The position numbers and the translations under genes are program-made. 54,752 bases of DNA from an uncultured bacterium (GTDB lineage: Bacteria > Actinomycetota > Coriobacteriia > Coriobacteriales > Eggerthellaceae). Below are positions 38,428 through 47,828 of this stretch, in pieces (the first letter of the stretch is position 1; each line of letters begins with the position of its first letter). The stretch spans positions 1 through 54,752 of the forward strand of contig CAJMLT010000005.1 in assembly GCA_905214325.1 (NCBI GenBank). Reading direction: 5' to 3'. The notes below the pieces were generated by a model. The model made no database searches. It was given only the letters and a program-made list of their open reading frames with translations, and was not told where the DNA came from.

Positions 38428-40103
38428 TCGAATGCAGTGGTCTTTCCCTGTCGCTCGATACGGGGATTCCCCATGCGGAGTCTTGCATGAAAGAAGAGAT
38501 AGCCCGCGCTCTTCAGATCGAACCGGCGTCTATCGTCCGTTTCGAACTGGCTCGTCGCAGTATCGATGCCCGCAAGAAATCGAACGTACATTTTTCGGTT
38601 TCGGTCCGAATCGAGGTCGATGCCGCTTCGGAAGCCCGGCTTCTCGCTGCTCCTCCCCGTGGTATCACCGTTCGCCACGAGAAGCCTGTAGTGCCTCTTG
38701 ATATTCCTGCCTGCAAACAACCCGATCATCCTATCGTGGTGGTCGGTGCGGGTCCGGCCGGATTGTTCGCCGCCCTGTATCTGGCGCGATGCGGCTTATG
38801 CCCCGTGCTCATCGAACGCGGATCCGATGTCGATCGTCGTCATAGGGATGTGGCGGCGTTCCTTGCTTCGGGTGAGCTCGACCCTTCTTCCAATATCCAA
38901 TTCGGCGAAGGGGGAGCGGGAACGTTTTCCGACGGGAAGTTGACCACCAATACGAAAAACCCCTTCACCGCCCATGTCCTACGCTGGTTCGTGGACGCGG
39001 GCGCTCCCGAGAGCATCCTTTGGCAGGCTCATCCCCATTTGGGTAGCGATAATCTGCCGAGTATCGTCAAGGCTATGCGTAAGAGCATCGTGGATGCGGG
39101 CGGTCAGGTGCTGTTTCGTACGACGCTGCGGAATCTCTCGTTCGAGAGCGGTTGCCTTCGTGCCATCGAGATCGAAAATGCCGACGGCGAACGAAGCATG
39201 CTCGAGACGGATCAGCTCGTTCTCGCCTGCGGTCATTCGGCGCGTGACGTGTTCGAGTTGATGTACGAATCGGGTTTCGCCATGGAGCAGAAGCCCTTTT
39301 CGATGGGGGTGCGCATCGAACACCCCCAGCAGGTCATCGATCGTGCGCAGTGGGGTCCTTCGGCATCCCACCCGGCTTTGTCGGCGGCCGAATATAAGCT
39401 TGCCGTCCACCTACCCGATGGACGTAGCGTCTACACTTTCTGCATGTGCCCCGGCGGCGAAGTGGTCGCCGCGGCGAGCGAGGAGGGCGGCGTGGTTACC
39501 AATGGCATGAGCAATTACGCCCGTGATGGGAAGAATGCCAATGCGGCCCTTCTTGTCAACGTCGATCCTTCCGATTTCGGGGGCAGCCATGTTCTCGCCG
39601 GTGTCGAGTTGCAGCGCCGTGTCGAGCAAGCGGCATTCCGTCTTGCCCTCGAGAGGGGAGGGTCACCCTATCAAGCTCCCATGCAAACCGTCGGTTCCTT
39701 CCTCTCCGAAGTAGCTTCCTCTTCCGCGCCTTCTCCGTCGTGGGGCGCCGATGTCTGTTCGCCGACGTATGGTCGTGGTGCCGTCGAGGCGCCTTTGTCC
39801 CGCTGTCTGCCCACCTTCGTGACACGGGCTTTGGCCGAAGGGGTGGTGGCGATGGGGAAACGCCTCAAGGGGTTCGACGACCCCCGCGCCATCATGACCG
39901 CACCCGAGACGCGCTCATCTTCTCCGGTACGCATCTGTCGTGACGGTGATCTTCAGGCGTTTTTCGCTGATCCGGCTACGGATGGGCGGGTGCCTTCGGG
40001 TGTGTATCCGTGCGGAGAGGGTCCCGGTTTCGCCGGTGGGATCATGTCGGCGGCGGTCGATGGTCTGCGCGTCGCTTCGGTTCTCGCGCGTCTCTATGCC
40101 TAG
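38424..40103 (+). CDS. NAD(P)/FAD-dependent dehydrogenase, uncharacterised
   Basis: 559 residues. The first 100 are an alpha/beta domain (EEIARALQIEPASIVRFELARRSIDARKKSNVHFSVSVRIEV) found before the FAD domain in this group of uncharacterised NAD(FAD)-utilising dehydrogenases. The FAD motif is IVVVGAGPAGLFAALYLARCG, followed by NIQFGEGGAGTFSDGKL. The C-terminus has VYPCGEGPGFAGGIMSAAVDGLRVA. Its start overlaps the HI0933-type gene by 4 bp. The pair may work on one substrate (inference). Confidence 0.82.
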   Translation: MIECSGLSLSLDTGIPHAESCMKEEIARALQIEPASIVRFELARRSIDARKKSNVHFSVSVRIEVDAASEARLLAAPPRGITVRHEKPVVPLDIPACKQPDHPIVVVGAGPAGLFAALYLARCGLCPVLIERGSDVDRRHRDVAAFLASGELDPSSNIQFGEGGAGTFSDGKLTTNTKNPFTAHVLRWFVDAGAPESILWQAHPHLGSDNLPSIVKAMRKSIVDAGGQVLFRTTLRNLSFESGCLRAIEIENADGERSMLETDQLVLACGHSARDVFELMYESGFAMEQKPFSMGVRIEHPQQVIDRAQWGPSASHPALSAAEYKLAVHLPDGRSVYTFCMCPGGEVVAAASEEGGVVTNGMSNYARDGKNANAALLVNVDPSDFGGSHVLAGVELQRRVEQAAFRLALERGGSPYQAPMQTVGSFLSEVASSSAPSPSWGADVCSPTYGRGAVEAPLSRCLPTFVTRALAEGVVAMGKRLKGFDDPRAIMTAPETRSSSPVRICRDGDLQAFFADPATDGRVPSGVYPCGEGPGFAGGIMSAAVDGLRVASVLARLYA

Positions 40104-40173
40104 ATCTTCACGTCAGCTACAGGTTGATGTGGTAGAATTTCCCCCTTACTCTCTACGTGAAAGGGTAAAAGCC

Positions 40174-40773
40174 ATGATCGTCTCCCATACACCCCAAGAA
40201 GCACTGCGTGCGCTGAAGCAAGGGCAGCCGGTGGTCTTTCCCACCGATACCTTGTACGGATTGGGCGTTTCGGTCGAGCACGCCCCCGATCACGATGTAC
40301 TCTATCGGCTCAAGGATCGCGACAAGCGCAAACCCATCGCGTGGCTCGTCGGCGGTGTCGAAGATCTCGGGCGCTACGGAAAGATTGTCCCGGATTTCGC
40401 CTTCGCGTTGGCCCGTACGTTTTGGCCGGGTCCCCTGACGCTTATCGTCAAAGCGAGCGATCTCGTCCCCGAAGCCTTTCGTTCCGCCGAAGGAACCATC
40501 GGCATGCGTATGCCCGACAACCGTCTCGCCCTCGATCTCATCGCCGAGTTGGGTTGTCCTATAGCAACGACATCGGCTAATCTGTCCGGTCAGAAACCCA
40601 CCAAATCCTTCGATGAGATATCGCCCGATCTTCTTTCCCGGGTGGGGGCTGCCGTCAGTGACGATGAGGTCAAAAGCGGCATTGCTTCCACTATCGTCGA
40701 TTGCACCACGGGGCATCCGGTTCTCAAACGGGTCGGTGCCATAACGGTCGGCGACATCCAGTCGCAAGCCTGA
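40174..40773 (+). CDS. tsaC: L-threonylcarbamoyladenylate synthase
   Basis: 199 residues of the Sua5/YciO/YrdC family; makes the activated intermediate for t6A at position 37 of ANN-decoding tRNAs. ATG 40174 follows AAAGGG; the family start is immediate. Motifs: GQPVVFPTDTLYGLGVS, LKDRDKRKPIAWLV, FWPGPLTLIVKAS, TIGMRMPDN, and PIATTSANLSGQKP. It lacks the Sua5 C-terminal domain. A TAGAAT element lies at 40133-40138. Confidence 0.93.
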   Translation: MIVSHTPQEALRALKQGQPVVFPTDTLYGLGVSVEHAPDHDVLYRLKDRDKRKPIAWLVGGVEDLGRYGKIVPDFAFALARTFWPGPLTLIVKASDLVPEAFRSAEGTIGMRMPDNRLALDLIAELGCPIATTSANLSGQKPTKSFDEISPDLLSRVGAAVSDDEVKSGIASTIVDCTTGHPVLKRVGAITVGDIQSQA

Positions 40774-40795
40774 CGTTCCGAAGGGCGGCGCACTC

Positions 40796-41818
40796 TTGTC
40801 CACTTCGGAGAATACCCCCGGTTTCCCGTCGGATCGTATCGGCGCCCGCGACGTGGAGCGCAGTGAGAAGTTCATCGCCTCTACAAACGGCACCGCACGG
40901 ATTCGGACGGTGATGTGGAAGGCGAAGGATGCGCCCCGTTACAGAGCCACGGTACAGTTGGTCCATGGTATGGCCGAACACATCGACCGTTATGGGGAAT
41001 TCGCCTCCTATCTTGCTTCGCAGGGTTTCGTCGTCGTAGGTCATGACCACATCGGCCATGGGAAAAGCGTTGTCGACGAAGGGGAGTTGGGGTGCCTTCC
41101 CCTGAAAAACGGAAAGACCATTCTCGTCGATGACGTGGCTCGCGTGCGCGAAGAGTTGCTGGCCCCTTATAAGGAGCTACCCTCCTTCATCTTCGGCCAC
41201 TCCATGGGTAGTTTCGTGACAAGGCTCTATATCACCCGTTATCCACAGGGCTTGAGCGGCGCTATCCTGTGCGGCACCGGCAGTCAGCCCTACGCCCTTT
41301 CCCTTGCCGGTCGCAGCCTTGCCCGCTTGCTGGGACACTTCCGCGGGGACCGTTATGTCTCGCGGATTCTGCACGATTTGGGTGCGGGAGCTTTTTCTGC
41401 GGCCATCGAACAACCCCGCACCGAATTCGACTGGATTTCCGTCGACCCCCGTGTCGTCGATGCCTATATCGCCGACCCGCTTTCGGGGGCGAAATTCTCC
41501 ACCGGTGGTTATGCCACTCTGACCGATATGACCGCCGAAGTGGTGACCTCCCGCAGTGCATCGCGCGTTCCCGCCGATCTGCCGCTGTTGTTCATCGCCG
41601 GAGCCGAGGATCCGGTCGGATCATCCGGTGCGGGCGTTGACAAAGCGGTGGCCTTGTACCGTGAAGGAGGGGTGGCCGATGTGCGGGAGATTCTCTATCC
41701 GGGCATGCGCCACGAGATACTGAACGAACCCGACCGTCATCGTGTGTTCGACGATGTTCTGACATGGATGGTCGGCATCATGACCGACGCCGAAGGGGAA
41801 GGGGAGGAAGGTAGATGA
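40796..41818 (+). CDS. Alpha/beta hydrolase, lysophospholipase/monoglyceride-lipase type
   Basis: 340 residues from a TTG start with a weak GGCGG site. The Hydrolase_4 pattern is clear: VQLVHGMAEHIDRYGEFASYLASQGFVVVGHDHIGHGKS, the nucleophile elbow GHSMGS, the acid in FIAGAEDPVG, and the base in GMRHEILNE. Such enzymes release glycerol or glycerophosphodiesters from lipids. Its stop overlaps the glpK start (ATGA), linking the two in translation and suggesting use of glycerol from lipids. Confidence 0.88.
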   Translation: MSTSENTPGFPSDRIGARDVERSEKFIASTNGTARIRTVMWKAKDAPRYRATVQLVHGMAEHIDRYGEFASYLASQGFVVVGHDHIGHGKSVVDEGELGCLPLKNGKTILVDDVARVREELLAPYKELPSFIFGHSMGSFVTRLYITRYPQGLSGAILCGTGSQPYALSLAGRSLARLLGHFRGDRYVSRILHDLGAGAFSAAIEQPRTEFDWISVDPRVVDAYIADPLSGAKFSTGGYATLTDMTAEVVTSRSASRVPADLPLLFIAGAEDPVGSSGAGVDKAVALYREGGVADVREILYPGMRHEILNEPDRHRVFDDVLTWMVGIMTDAEGEGEEGR

Positions 41819-43314
41819 AGAAATACGTCATCGCGCTCGATCAGGGAACCACATCATCGCGAGCCGTTCTCATCGATCATGACGGAGCGCTGTGCGCTAT
41901 GACGCAAAGCGAACTCCCCCAATATTTTCCCCGTCCCGGTTGGGTTGAGCATGATCCCCGCGAAATTCTGTCCGGTCAGCTCAAAGTGTTGACCGAATTG
42001 CTGGTGGCGCAGGGTCTGGGTGTCGACGAGATAGACAGTATCGGCATCACCAATCAACGTGAGACAACTATCGTGTGGAACCGCCATACGGGTGAACCCA
42101 TCTACAATGCGATCGTCTGGCAATGCCGCCGGACCACCGAGATGGTCGAGCGGATATGCTCTCGTCCCGGTGTGGCGGAGGCCATCACCCGGCGCACCGG
42201 GCTTATTCCCGATGCCTACTATTCGGCGAGCAAGATCGCCTGGATATTGGACAACGTGCCATCCGCACGTGAATGGGCCGAGGCCGGCGACCTGTGCTTC
42301 GGTACGGTTGATTCCTGGCTGATGTGGCATCTGACCGACGGCGCCGTTCATGCGACCGACCCCACCAATGCAAGCCGCACCATGCTCTTCGATATCCGCT
42401 CCGGTACATGGGATCCGTGGTTGTGCGACCTGTTCGGCGTACCCATGGGCATGCTTCCCGAAGTACGACCCTCGTCGGGGATGTTCGGAACGATGCACCA
42501 TCCCGTCATCGCAGGGGATATCCCCCTTTGCGGCGTCGCCGGCGACCAGCAGGCGGCTCTCTTCGGTCAATGCTGTTTTGCTCCCGGTCAGGTCAAAGCG
42601 ACCTTCGGTACGGGCTGCTTTCTGTTGATGCACGTCGGGGAGAGCCCGTGTCTTTCTTCACACGGTTTGGTGACGACGGTCGCCGCTACGCCGCCGACTG
42701 CGTCCGGTCTCGAATACGCCTTGGAGGGAAGCATCTTCATGGCGGGAGCCTTGTTCCAGTGGCTTCATGAGGGGCTCGGCCTGATCGATGACCCTCGTCA
42801 AAGCGACGAACTGGCGCGTACGGTGGAGGACTGTGCAGGGGTGTATGTAGTGCCCGCCTTCGCCGGCCTCGGAGCTCCCTACTGGGACGCCGACGCCCGG
42901 GGTGCCGTCTACGGTCTGACCCGCGGTGTCACGCGTGCCCATCTCGTGCGCGCCTGTCTGGAGGCTCAGGCCTATCAGGTCCACGATGTATTGCGCGCCA
43001 TGGAGGAAGATTCCCGGGTGACGGTGAGTACACTCAGCGTGGATGGCGGTGCGTGCCGCAACGATTTTCTTCTCGAAGCGTGTGCCGACATCGTCGATGC
43101 TCATATCGTGCGACCGCAAAACGTGGAAACGACCGCAACCGGCGCGGCATTTCTCGCAGGACTCGCTTCGGGGTTTTGGGAAAGCACCGAAGAGGTGGCC
43201 GCCTTGCGCAAAGTGGATGAAGAGTTTTCTCCCACGATGGACGCCGAAAGACGTGCGCGCTTGCTGCGGGGTTGGGCCGATTGCATTTGTCGTACGCAGA
43301 CGCATCGCGGTTAA
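41815..43314 (+). CDS. glpK: Glycerol kinase
   Basis: 499 residues; phosphorylates glycerol to sn-glycerol 3-phosphate. GGAGG lies upstream inside the hydrolase gene. FGGY-kinase landmarks: YVIALDQGTTSSRAVLIDHDG, GITNQRETTIVWNRHTGEPIYNAIVWQCRRT, GTVDSWLMWHLT, GVAGDQQAALFGQ, FGTGCFLLMHVG and VYVVPAFAGLGAPYWDADARGA. No facilitator or GlpD gene is adjacent. Confidence 0.96.
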   Translation: MKKYVIALDQGTTSSRAVLIDHDGALCAMTQSELPQYFPRPGWVEHDPREILSGQLKVLTELLVAQGLGVDEIDSIGITNQRETTIVWNRHTGEPIYNAIVWQCRRTTEMVERICSRPGVAEAITRRTGLIPDAYYSASKIAWILDNVPSAREWAEAGDLCFGTVDSWLMWHLTDGAVHATDPTNASRTMLFDIRSGTWDPWLCDLFGVPMGMLPEVRPSSGMFGTMHHPVIAGDIPLCGVAGDQQAALFGQCCFAPGQVKATFGTGCFLLMHVGESPCLSSHGLVTTVAATPPTASGLEYALEGSIFMAGALFQWLHEGLGLIDDPRQSDELARTVEDCAGVYVVPAFAGLGAPYWDADARGAVYGLTRGVTRAHLVRACLEAQAYQVHDVLRAMEEDSRVTVSTLSVDGGACRNDFLLEACADIVDAHIVRPQNVETTATGAAFLAGLASGFWESTEEVAALRKVDEEFSPTMDAERRARLLRGWADCICRTQTHRG

Positions 43315-43455
43315 CTATAATGAAGATCACCCTGGTTCTTTGATGCAGGGTAAACCATAAAAGAGGATTCGAACCGACGTGTTCGCCTTGTTCCGGAAAG
43401 CGGAAAAACGGAGAGGTCCTCCGCGTATTCCGACGATCGATGAAAGAGGAATGCC

Positions 43456-43890
43456 ATGAATATCTCAATCGCTTCCGATCATGCGGGATTCGAGCAGAAA
43501 CAGATTCTCGTGGACTATATCCGCACCCTCGGTCATGAGGTCATCGATCGGGGCCCCGAAAACGACGATCGTGTCGATTATCCCGATTACGCGAAGCTCG
43601 TGGCGGATGATGTGGCAAACGGGGTCGCCGACAGGGGTGTGCTCGTCTGTGGGACGGGTATCGGTATGGCTATCGCCGCCGATAAGGTGGCGGGGGTTCG
43701 TGCGGCTAATATCGTCACGCCGGAATTCGCCGCGCTGTGTCGCGAACACAATGATGCCAACGTGATCACGCTTTCGGGACGTTTCGTGTCCGTGGAAATC
43801 AACGAAGCCATTCTCGCGACGTTTTTCGCGACGGACTTCGCAGGCGGTCGTCATGCGGGTCGCGTCGATAAGGTGAACGCCCTCGATTAG
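43456..43890 (+). CDS. rpiB: Ribose-5-phosphate isomerase B
   Basis: 144 residues of the LacAB/RpiB family; interconverts ribose 5-phosphate and ribulose 5-phosphate. AAAGAGGA precedes the ATG. Motifs: ISIASDHAGFEQK, VDYPDYA, the catalytic-Cys region GVLVCGTGIGMAIAADKVAGVRAA, and EHNDANVITLSGRF. TATAAT at 43316-43321, with no clear -35, may be its promoter. Confidence 0.94.
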   Translation: MNISIASDHAGFEQKQILVDYIRTLGHEVIDRGPENDDRVDYPDYAKLVADDVANGVADRGVLVCGTGIGMAIAADKVAGVRAANIVTPEFAALCREHNDANVITLSGRFVSVEINEAILATFFATDFAGGRHAGRVDKVNALD

Positions 43891-43983
43891 GGCGATGGTG
43901 GGAAGACGACCGCGACGGCGGCGTTCGTGTTTGGCCGAGAACCTTTCCGTGTGAAGAACAGGGAAAGAAGGGAGCTTTGAACT

Positions 43984-44604
43984 ATGGATATCGTAAAAAA
44001 GGGGACACGGGGTGTTTTGGCGGCGCTGATCGCCTTGGCGTGCGGTCTCGTCGTGGGATTCGGCTTGGTCGGATGCCAATCGGAGGAATCCCAGGTGAAA
44101 GACGCGCTCACCCAGGAGCTCGACACCATCAAAAACCACAATGAAGATGCCCAACAGGTGTTCAAGGAAGCCGGCGGGGACTACCTTTTGACGCTCGGTT
44201 TGGATTCCACGACATTCCTCGATGCTTGGCTCGAGGGATTTTCCTATGAAATCGGAGACGTGACGCTCGGCAGCGACGGAAAAACCGCCGATGTGGCGGT
44301 GACCATCACCGCGAAACGACTCGATACCGCTTTCGATGCCGTTATCAACGAACTGCCCACATGGATTGCGGATAATCCCTCCGTCACTGAAGAGGAAGCA
44401 CTCAATCATGCGGGGACGATGATCATCGAGCAGCTGAAGGCGACTTCGCCCTCCACGTCCAGCGTCATCATCAATCTGACCAAATCGGACCAAGGATGGG
44501 CCGTTTCCGAGCAGGGATCCAACGGGCTGTATGAGGCCATGCTCGGAAGCATGGTTTCCACGGGTGGCGATACGGGTACCGTGGCGAACGAGGCAACCAA
44601 CTGA
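43984..44604 (+). CDS. Lipoprotein of unknown function
   Basis: 206 residues. A basic N-terminus and hydrophobic segment end in the lipobox GLVGC near residues 27-31, so it should be lipid-anchored outside the cell. The mature part is acidic and alpha+beta (VKDALTQELDTIKNHNEDAQQVFKEAGG, VAVTITAKRLDTAFDAVINELP). A Thr/Ser/Gly-rich tail ends it. I do not recognise the family with certainty. A terminator follows at 44653. Confidence 0.75.
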   Translation: MDIVKKGTRGVLAALIALACGLVVGFGLVGCQSEESQVKDALTQELDTIKNHNEDAQQVFKEAGGDYLLTLGLDSTTFLDAWLEGFSYEIGDVTLGSDGKTADVAVTITAKRLDTAFDAVINELPTWIADNPSVTEEEALNHAGTMIIEQLKATSPSTSSVIINLTKSDQGWAVSEQGSNGLYEAMLGSMVSTGGDTGTVANEATN

Positions 44605-44652
44605 TATAGGTGGACGCTGCGAAGCTCTCCGTTCATACGAAGTGACTTGGAG

Positions 44653-44684
44653 GCCGGATGGGGTTTGATCCCATCCGGCTTTTA
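44653..44684 (+). terminator. Intrinsic terminator after the lipoprotein gene
   Basis: GCCGGATGGG and CCCATCCGGC pair perfectly around GTTTGAT, followed by TTTT. Confidence 0.92.
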
Positions 44685-44762
44685 CGTGTCGGGGGTTGTG
44701 GTACCCTGTCACCAGAAACCAGTAGTAGGTCAATGCGTGACCATGCCGAAAGGAGCGCGGGT

Positions 44763-46013
44763 ATGCCGCTCAAGTATCTCAGTTCATCCGATCCACAAGT
44801 CGCCGACGCCATCGAACAGGAGCTCTCCCGTCAACGCTCGAGTATCGAACTTATCGCATCGGAAAACTTCACTTCGGTTGCGGTCATGGAAGCGGTGGGC
44901 AGCGTTCTCACCAATAAATATGCGGAAGGGTATCCCGGCAAGCGCTATTACGGCGGCTGCGAGAAGGTGGATATCGTCGAGAACATAGCCCGCGATCGGG
45001 CTAAGGAACTGTTCGAATGCAATTTCGCCAACGTGCAGCCCCACTGTGGAGCCAATGCCAATCTGGCGGCCTATGCGGCGCTCGTCGACCTGGGTGACAC
45101 CATCTTGGGTCTGAGCCTCGATCATGGTGGTCATCTGACCCACGGATCGCCGGTCAACTTCTCCGGTAAGGATTACAATTTCGTCGCCTATGGGGTGGAT
45201 CCGAAAACCGAACTCATCGACTACGACGAGATGGAGCGTTTGGCCAAGCAGCATCGTCCCAAGCTCATCGTCGGTGGTGCCTCCGCCTATCCACGTGTCA
45301 TCGATTTCGAGCGCATGGCTCAAATCGCCCATGAAGTAGGCGCTTATCTCATGATCGACATGGCCCACATCGCCGGTCTCGTTGCCACGGGTGCCCATCC
45401 GAGCCCCGTACCCTATGCCGATGTCGTCACATCGACAAGCCACAAAACTCTTCGCGGCCCCCGTGGTGGGTTCATCCTTTCCAACGATGAGGAAATCGCC
45501 ACCAAGATAGACAAGGCGGTATTCCCCGGCTCACAGGGTGGTCCGCTCATGCACGTCATCGCCGGTAAGGCCGTCGCGTTCGGCGAGGCGCTCAAGCCCG
45601 AATACGCCGACTACATCGCGCGGGTGGTTGAAAACTCCGCCAAGATGGGCGAAGGAATGGCAGCCGGCGGCCTCCGCCTGGTGTCGGGAGGAACGGACAA
45701 CCACCTGTGCCTGGTCGACCTCACTCCGGCCGACGTTACGGGCAAGGACGCCGAGAAGCTGCTCGAGCACGTGGGGCTTACGGTGAACAAGAACACCATT
45801 CCCAACGAAACGCGCTCCCCGTTCGTGACCAGTGGTATCCGTGTCGGTTCCGCTGCGGCGACCACACGGGGATTCGACGCCGAAGAGTTCTTCCGTATCG
45901 GCTCTCTCATCGCCGAGACGGTGTTCAATGCCGATGATCAGGCTCATCTGAACGGCGTTGCCGAATCGGTGCAGGACCTCATCTCCCGCCACCCGCTCTA
46001 CCCGGAATACTAA
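44763..46013 (+). CDS. glyA: Serine hydroxymethyltransferase
   Basis: 416 residues; PLP enzyme interconverting serine and glycine with tetrahydrofolate. ATG 44763 follows AAAGGAG by 8 bp. Landmarks: SSIELIASENFTSVAVMEAVGSVLTNKYAEGYPGKRYYGGCE, GANANLAAYAAL, LSLDHGGHLTHGSPVNFSGK, MIDMAHIAGLVA, and the PLP lysine in TSTSHKTLRGPRGG (Lys228). No glycine riboswitch is visible upstream. Confidence 0.97.
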   Translation: MPLKYLSSSDPQVADAIEQELSRQRSSIELIASENFTSVAVMEAVGSVLTNKYAEGYPGKRYYGGCEKVDIVENIARDRAKELFECNFANVQPHCGANANLAAYAALVDLGDTILGLSLDHGGHLTHGSPVNFSGKDYNFVAYGVDPKTELIDYDEMERLAKQHRPKLIVGGASAYPRVIDFERMAQIAHEVGAYLMIDMAHIAGLVATGAHPSPVPYADVVTSTSHKTLRGPRGGFILSNDEEIATKIDKAVFPGSQGGPLMHVIAGKAVAFGEALKPEYADYIARVVENSAKMGEGMAAGGLRLVSGGTDNHLCLVDLTPADVTGKDAEKLLEHVGLTVNKNTIPNETRSPFVTSGIRVGSAAATTRGFDAEEFFRIGSLIAETVFNADDQAHLNGVAESVQDLISRHPLYPEY

Positions 46014-46024
46014 AAACCTTTTAC

Positions 46025-46063
46025 GCATCGGGCCTCGTCGACAATGTGGGCGAGGCCCGATGC
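46025..46063 (+). terminator. Hairpin between glyA and upp
   Basis: GCATCGGGCCTCG and CGAGGCCCGATGC form a perfect 13-bp stem with a 13-nt loop. No T-run follows on this strand, so termination is likely but not certain. Confidence 0.6.
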
Positions 46064-46106
46064 GACACCTTCAGTCAGGCCAACGGAAGAAAGAGACCCC
46101 CTACCC

Positions 46107-46772
46107 GTGATATCATCCGACCGCTTCACCGTCATCGATCATCCGCTCGTCGACCACAAGGTGGCCCTCATCCGAGACAAAGCCACGCCGGCAGGTACGT
46201 TTCGTCTTGCGGTGAGGGAACTGACTGTTCTGGAGGCCTATGAGGCAACTCGGCATCTCGCGACGCATGAGTGTCCCATCGAAACTCCCCTGACCACAAC
46301 GACGGGGCGGGTTATTTCCGGGCAGGAGCCGGTGATCGTTCCCATTCTGCGTTCCGGTCTTGCCATGCTCGACGGTATGCTCGATATCATCCCCAATGCC
46401 CCCGTCGCCCATCTGGGTATGTTCCGTGACGAAGTGACGCATGAACCTATCGAATACTACGCCAAGATGCCTCCCATGATCGCCGATCGTCAGGTCATCG
46501 TGGTCGATCCCATGTTGGCGACCGGCGGATCCATGATCGCCGCGTTGTCGGCCTTGCGCAAGCGGGGGATCGAAGATATCGTGGCCATGGTTTTGGTAGC
46601 TTCCCCCGAAGGGGTGGAGGCGGTTCTCGCCGCCGACCCCAAGGTTCGTCTTTTCGCTTGCACCCTTGACGACCACCTCAATGAAAACGCCTACATCGTT
46701 CCCGGCTTAGGCGATGCGGGCGACAGGATATATCAAACCCAGGACACGCCCGTCGAAAGTTCCTTTGCATAA
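46107..46772 (+). CDS. upp: Uracil phosphoribosyltransferase
   Basis: 221 residues from GTG 46107, which gives the usual family start (FTVIDHPLVDHKVALIRDK); ATG 46044 would add 21 atypical residues overlapping a hairpin. Salvages uracil to UMP. Motifs: VPILRSGLAMLDGMLDIIPNA, HLGMFRDEVTHEPIEYYAKMP, the PRPP loop VIVVDPMLATGGSM, and YIVPGLGDAGDRIYQT. Confidence 0.94.
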   Translation: MISSDRFTVIDHPLVDHKVALIRDKATPAGTFRLAVRELTVLEAYEATRHLATHECPIETPLTTTTGRVISGQEPVIVPILRSGLAMLDGMLDIIPNAPVAHLGMFRDEVTHEPIEYYAKMPPMIADRQVIVVDPMLATGGSMIAALSALRKRGIEDIVAMVLVASPEGVEAVLAADPKVRLFACTLDDHLNENAYIVPGLGDAGDRIYQTQDTPVESSFA

Positions 46773-46880
46773 AAAGGTGTAAAAAGCCCTGTTCATCGAC
46801 GCGCGATGGTACCGATGGTGATATTCTGGGATGAAGCGGAGTCGGACTGCGGTGACTCCGGGACGGAAAGGAAGGCTTGC

Positions 46881-47351
46881 ATGGCGGATACGTCGGGATA
46901 TGAACGCCCTTCATGGGATGAATACTTCATGAAGCTCGCCGAAGAAGTGCAGACGCGCACGACCTGTTTGCGCCGCGCCGTCGGAGCCATCATCGTCAAA
47001 GACCGCCGCATTCTGGCTACGGGTTACAACGGGGTTCCCACCGGGTTGCGCCATTGTGCCGAGACGGGCTGTCTCCGTCAGCATCTGGGGGTTCCTTCGG
47101 GCCAGCGCCACGAAATATGCCGTGGCCTCCACGCGGAGCAGAATGCGCTTCTGCAAGCGGCGCGTTACGGCATCAACATAGAAGGCGCATCCATCTATGT
47201 GACGACGCAGCCCTGTGTCGTCTGTGCGAAGATGCTCATCAATGCGGGTATCAGTGAAATCGTCTACAAGAATCCCTATCCGGATGAACTGGCTATGGAG
47301 CTGTTGGGTGAATCGAATATCGCCTTGCGTGTTTTCGGCGATAATGAGTAA
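46881..47351 (+). CDS. dCMP deaminase family protein
   Basis: 156 residues from ATG 46881, after AAGGAAGG. The zinc deaminase motifs are HAEQNAL (zinc His and catalytic Glu) and PCVVCAKM (two zinc Cys). The extra Cys/His-rich insert (RHCAETGCLRQHLGVPSGQRHEICRGL) is typical of the ComEB/dCMP deaminase group, which supplies dUMP for thymidylate synthesis. It follows upp, making a small pyrimidine-salvage cluster. Confidence 0.92.
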   Translation: MADTSGYERPSWDEYFMKLAEEVQTRTTCLRRAVGAIIVKDRRILATGYNGVPTGLRHCAETGCLRQHLGVPSGQRHEICRGLHAEQNALLQAARYGINIEGASIYVTTQPCVVCAKMLINAGISEIVYKNPYPDELAMELLGESNIALRVFGDNE

Positions 47352-47420
47352 TCGACCTGCCGATTGGAGCATTTCAAAAGATGAACACGTTTTTGTCACC
47401 ATTCACCCATAATTCGTGCA

Positions 47421-47444
47421 CCTTATCGGAATGAATCGATAAGG
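47421..47444. other. Hairpin upstream of the ATP synthase operon
   Basis: CCTTATCG and CGATAAGG form a perfect 8-bp stem around GAATGAAT in the gap before atpI. No T-run follows. It could be an operator or a weak terminator of the deaminase gene. Confidence 0.4.
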
Positions 47445-47512
47445 CTCCGTTACGGCGTTTATCCTTCAGTTTGACTGAGGTATCGCGTCAGGAGTCGGAA
47501 AGAAAGAGAGAA

Positions 47513-47809
47513 ATGGTCGGAGCTGTCGCAGCAGGAATAATCGCGGGAATCGTAGGATTTCTTCCTTTATTCGTCGCACTCCGCATTTCGCGTCGCTCTG
47601 CTTCCGCGTCGCCCATGGCGGCGGGAATGTATGGTCTGGTGGGGGTTTTCTTCTCACTGATCATCCTTGCAGCGGCCCTTTTCGCATGTTCGGCATTGGC
47701 CCATGACGCGGTTCTGCCCTTCGGTTTGGCTGAAATGGTGGCTCTCATCGTATCCACCTCGGTATATGTTGTATATAAAAACGTACTTGCTAAACGCAAG
47801 AAGCGGTAA
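47513..47809 (+). CDS. atpI: AtpI-like small membrane protein
   Basis: 98 residues from ATG 47513 (AAGAGAG upstream; an earlier TTG 47471 lacks a site). Three membrane segments and a basic tail (YKNVLAKRKKR). Named from position and topology as the first gene of the atp operon; sequence similarity to AtpI is weak. AtpI helps assemble the c ring. 19 bp before atpB. Confidence 0.65.
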   Translation: MVGAVAAGIIAGIVGFLPLFVALRISRRSASASPMAAGMYGLVGVFFSLIILAAALFACSALAHDAVLPFGLAEMVALIVSTSVYVVYKNVLAKRKKR

Positions 47810-47828
47810 CGGAAGGTAAGGAATTTAG

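Noticed and set aside
44685..44762. Glycine riboswitch before glyA
   Set aside because: The gap is under 80 bp and lacks the conserved core.
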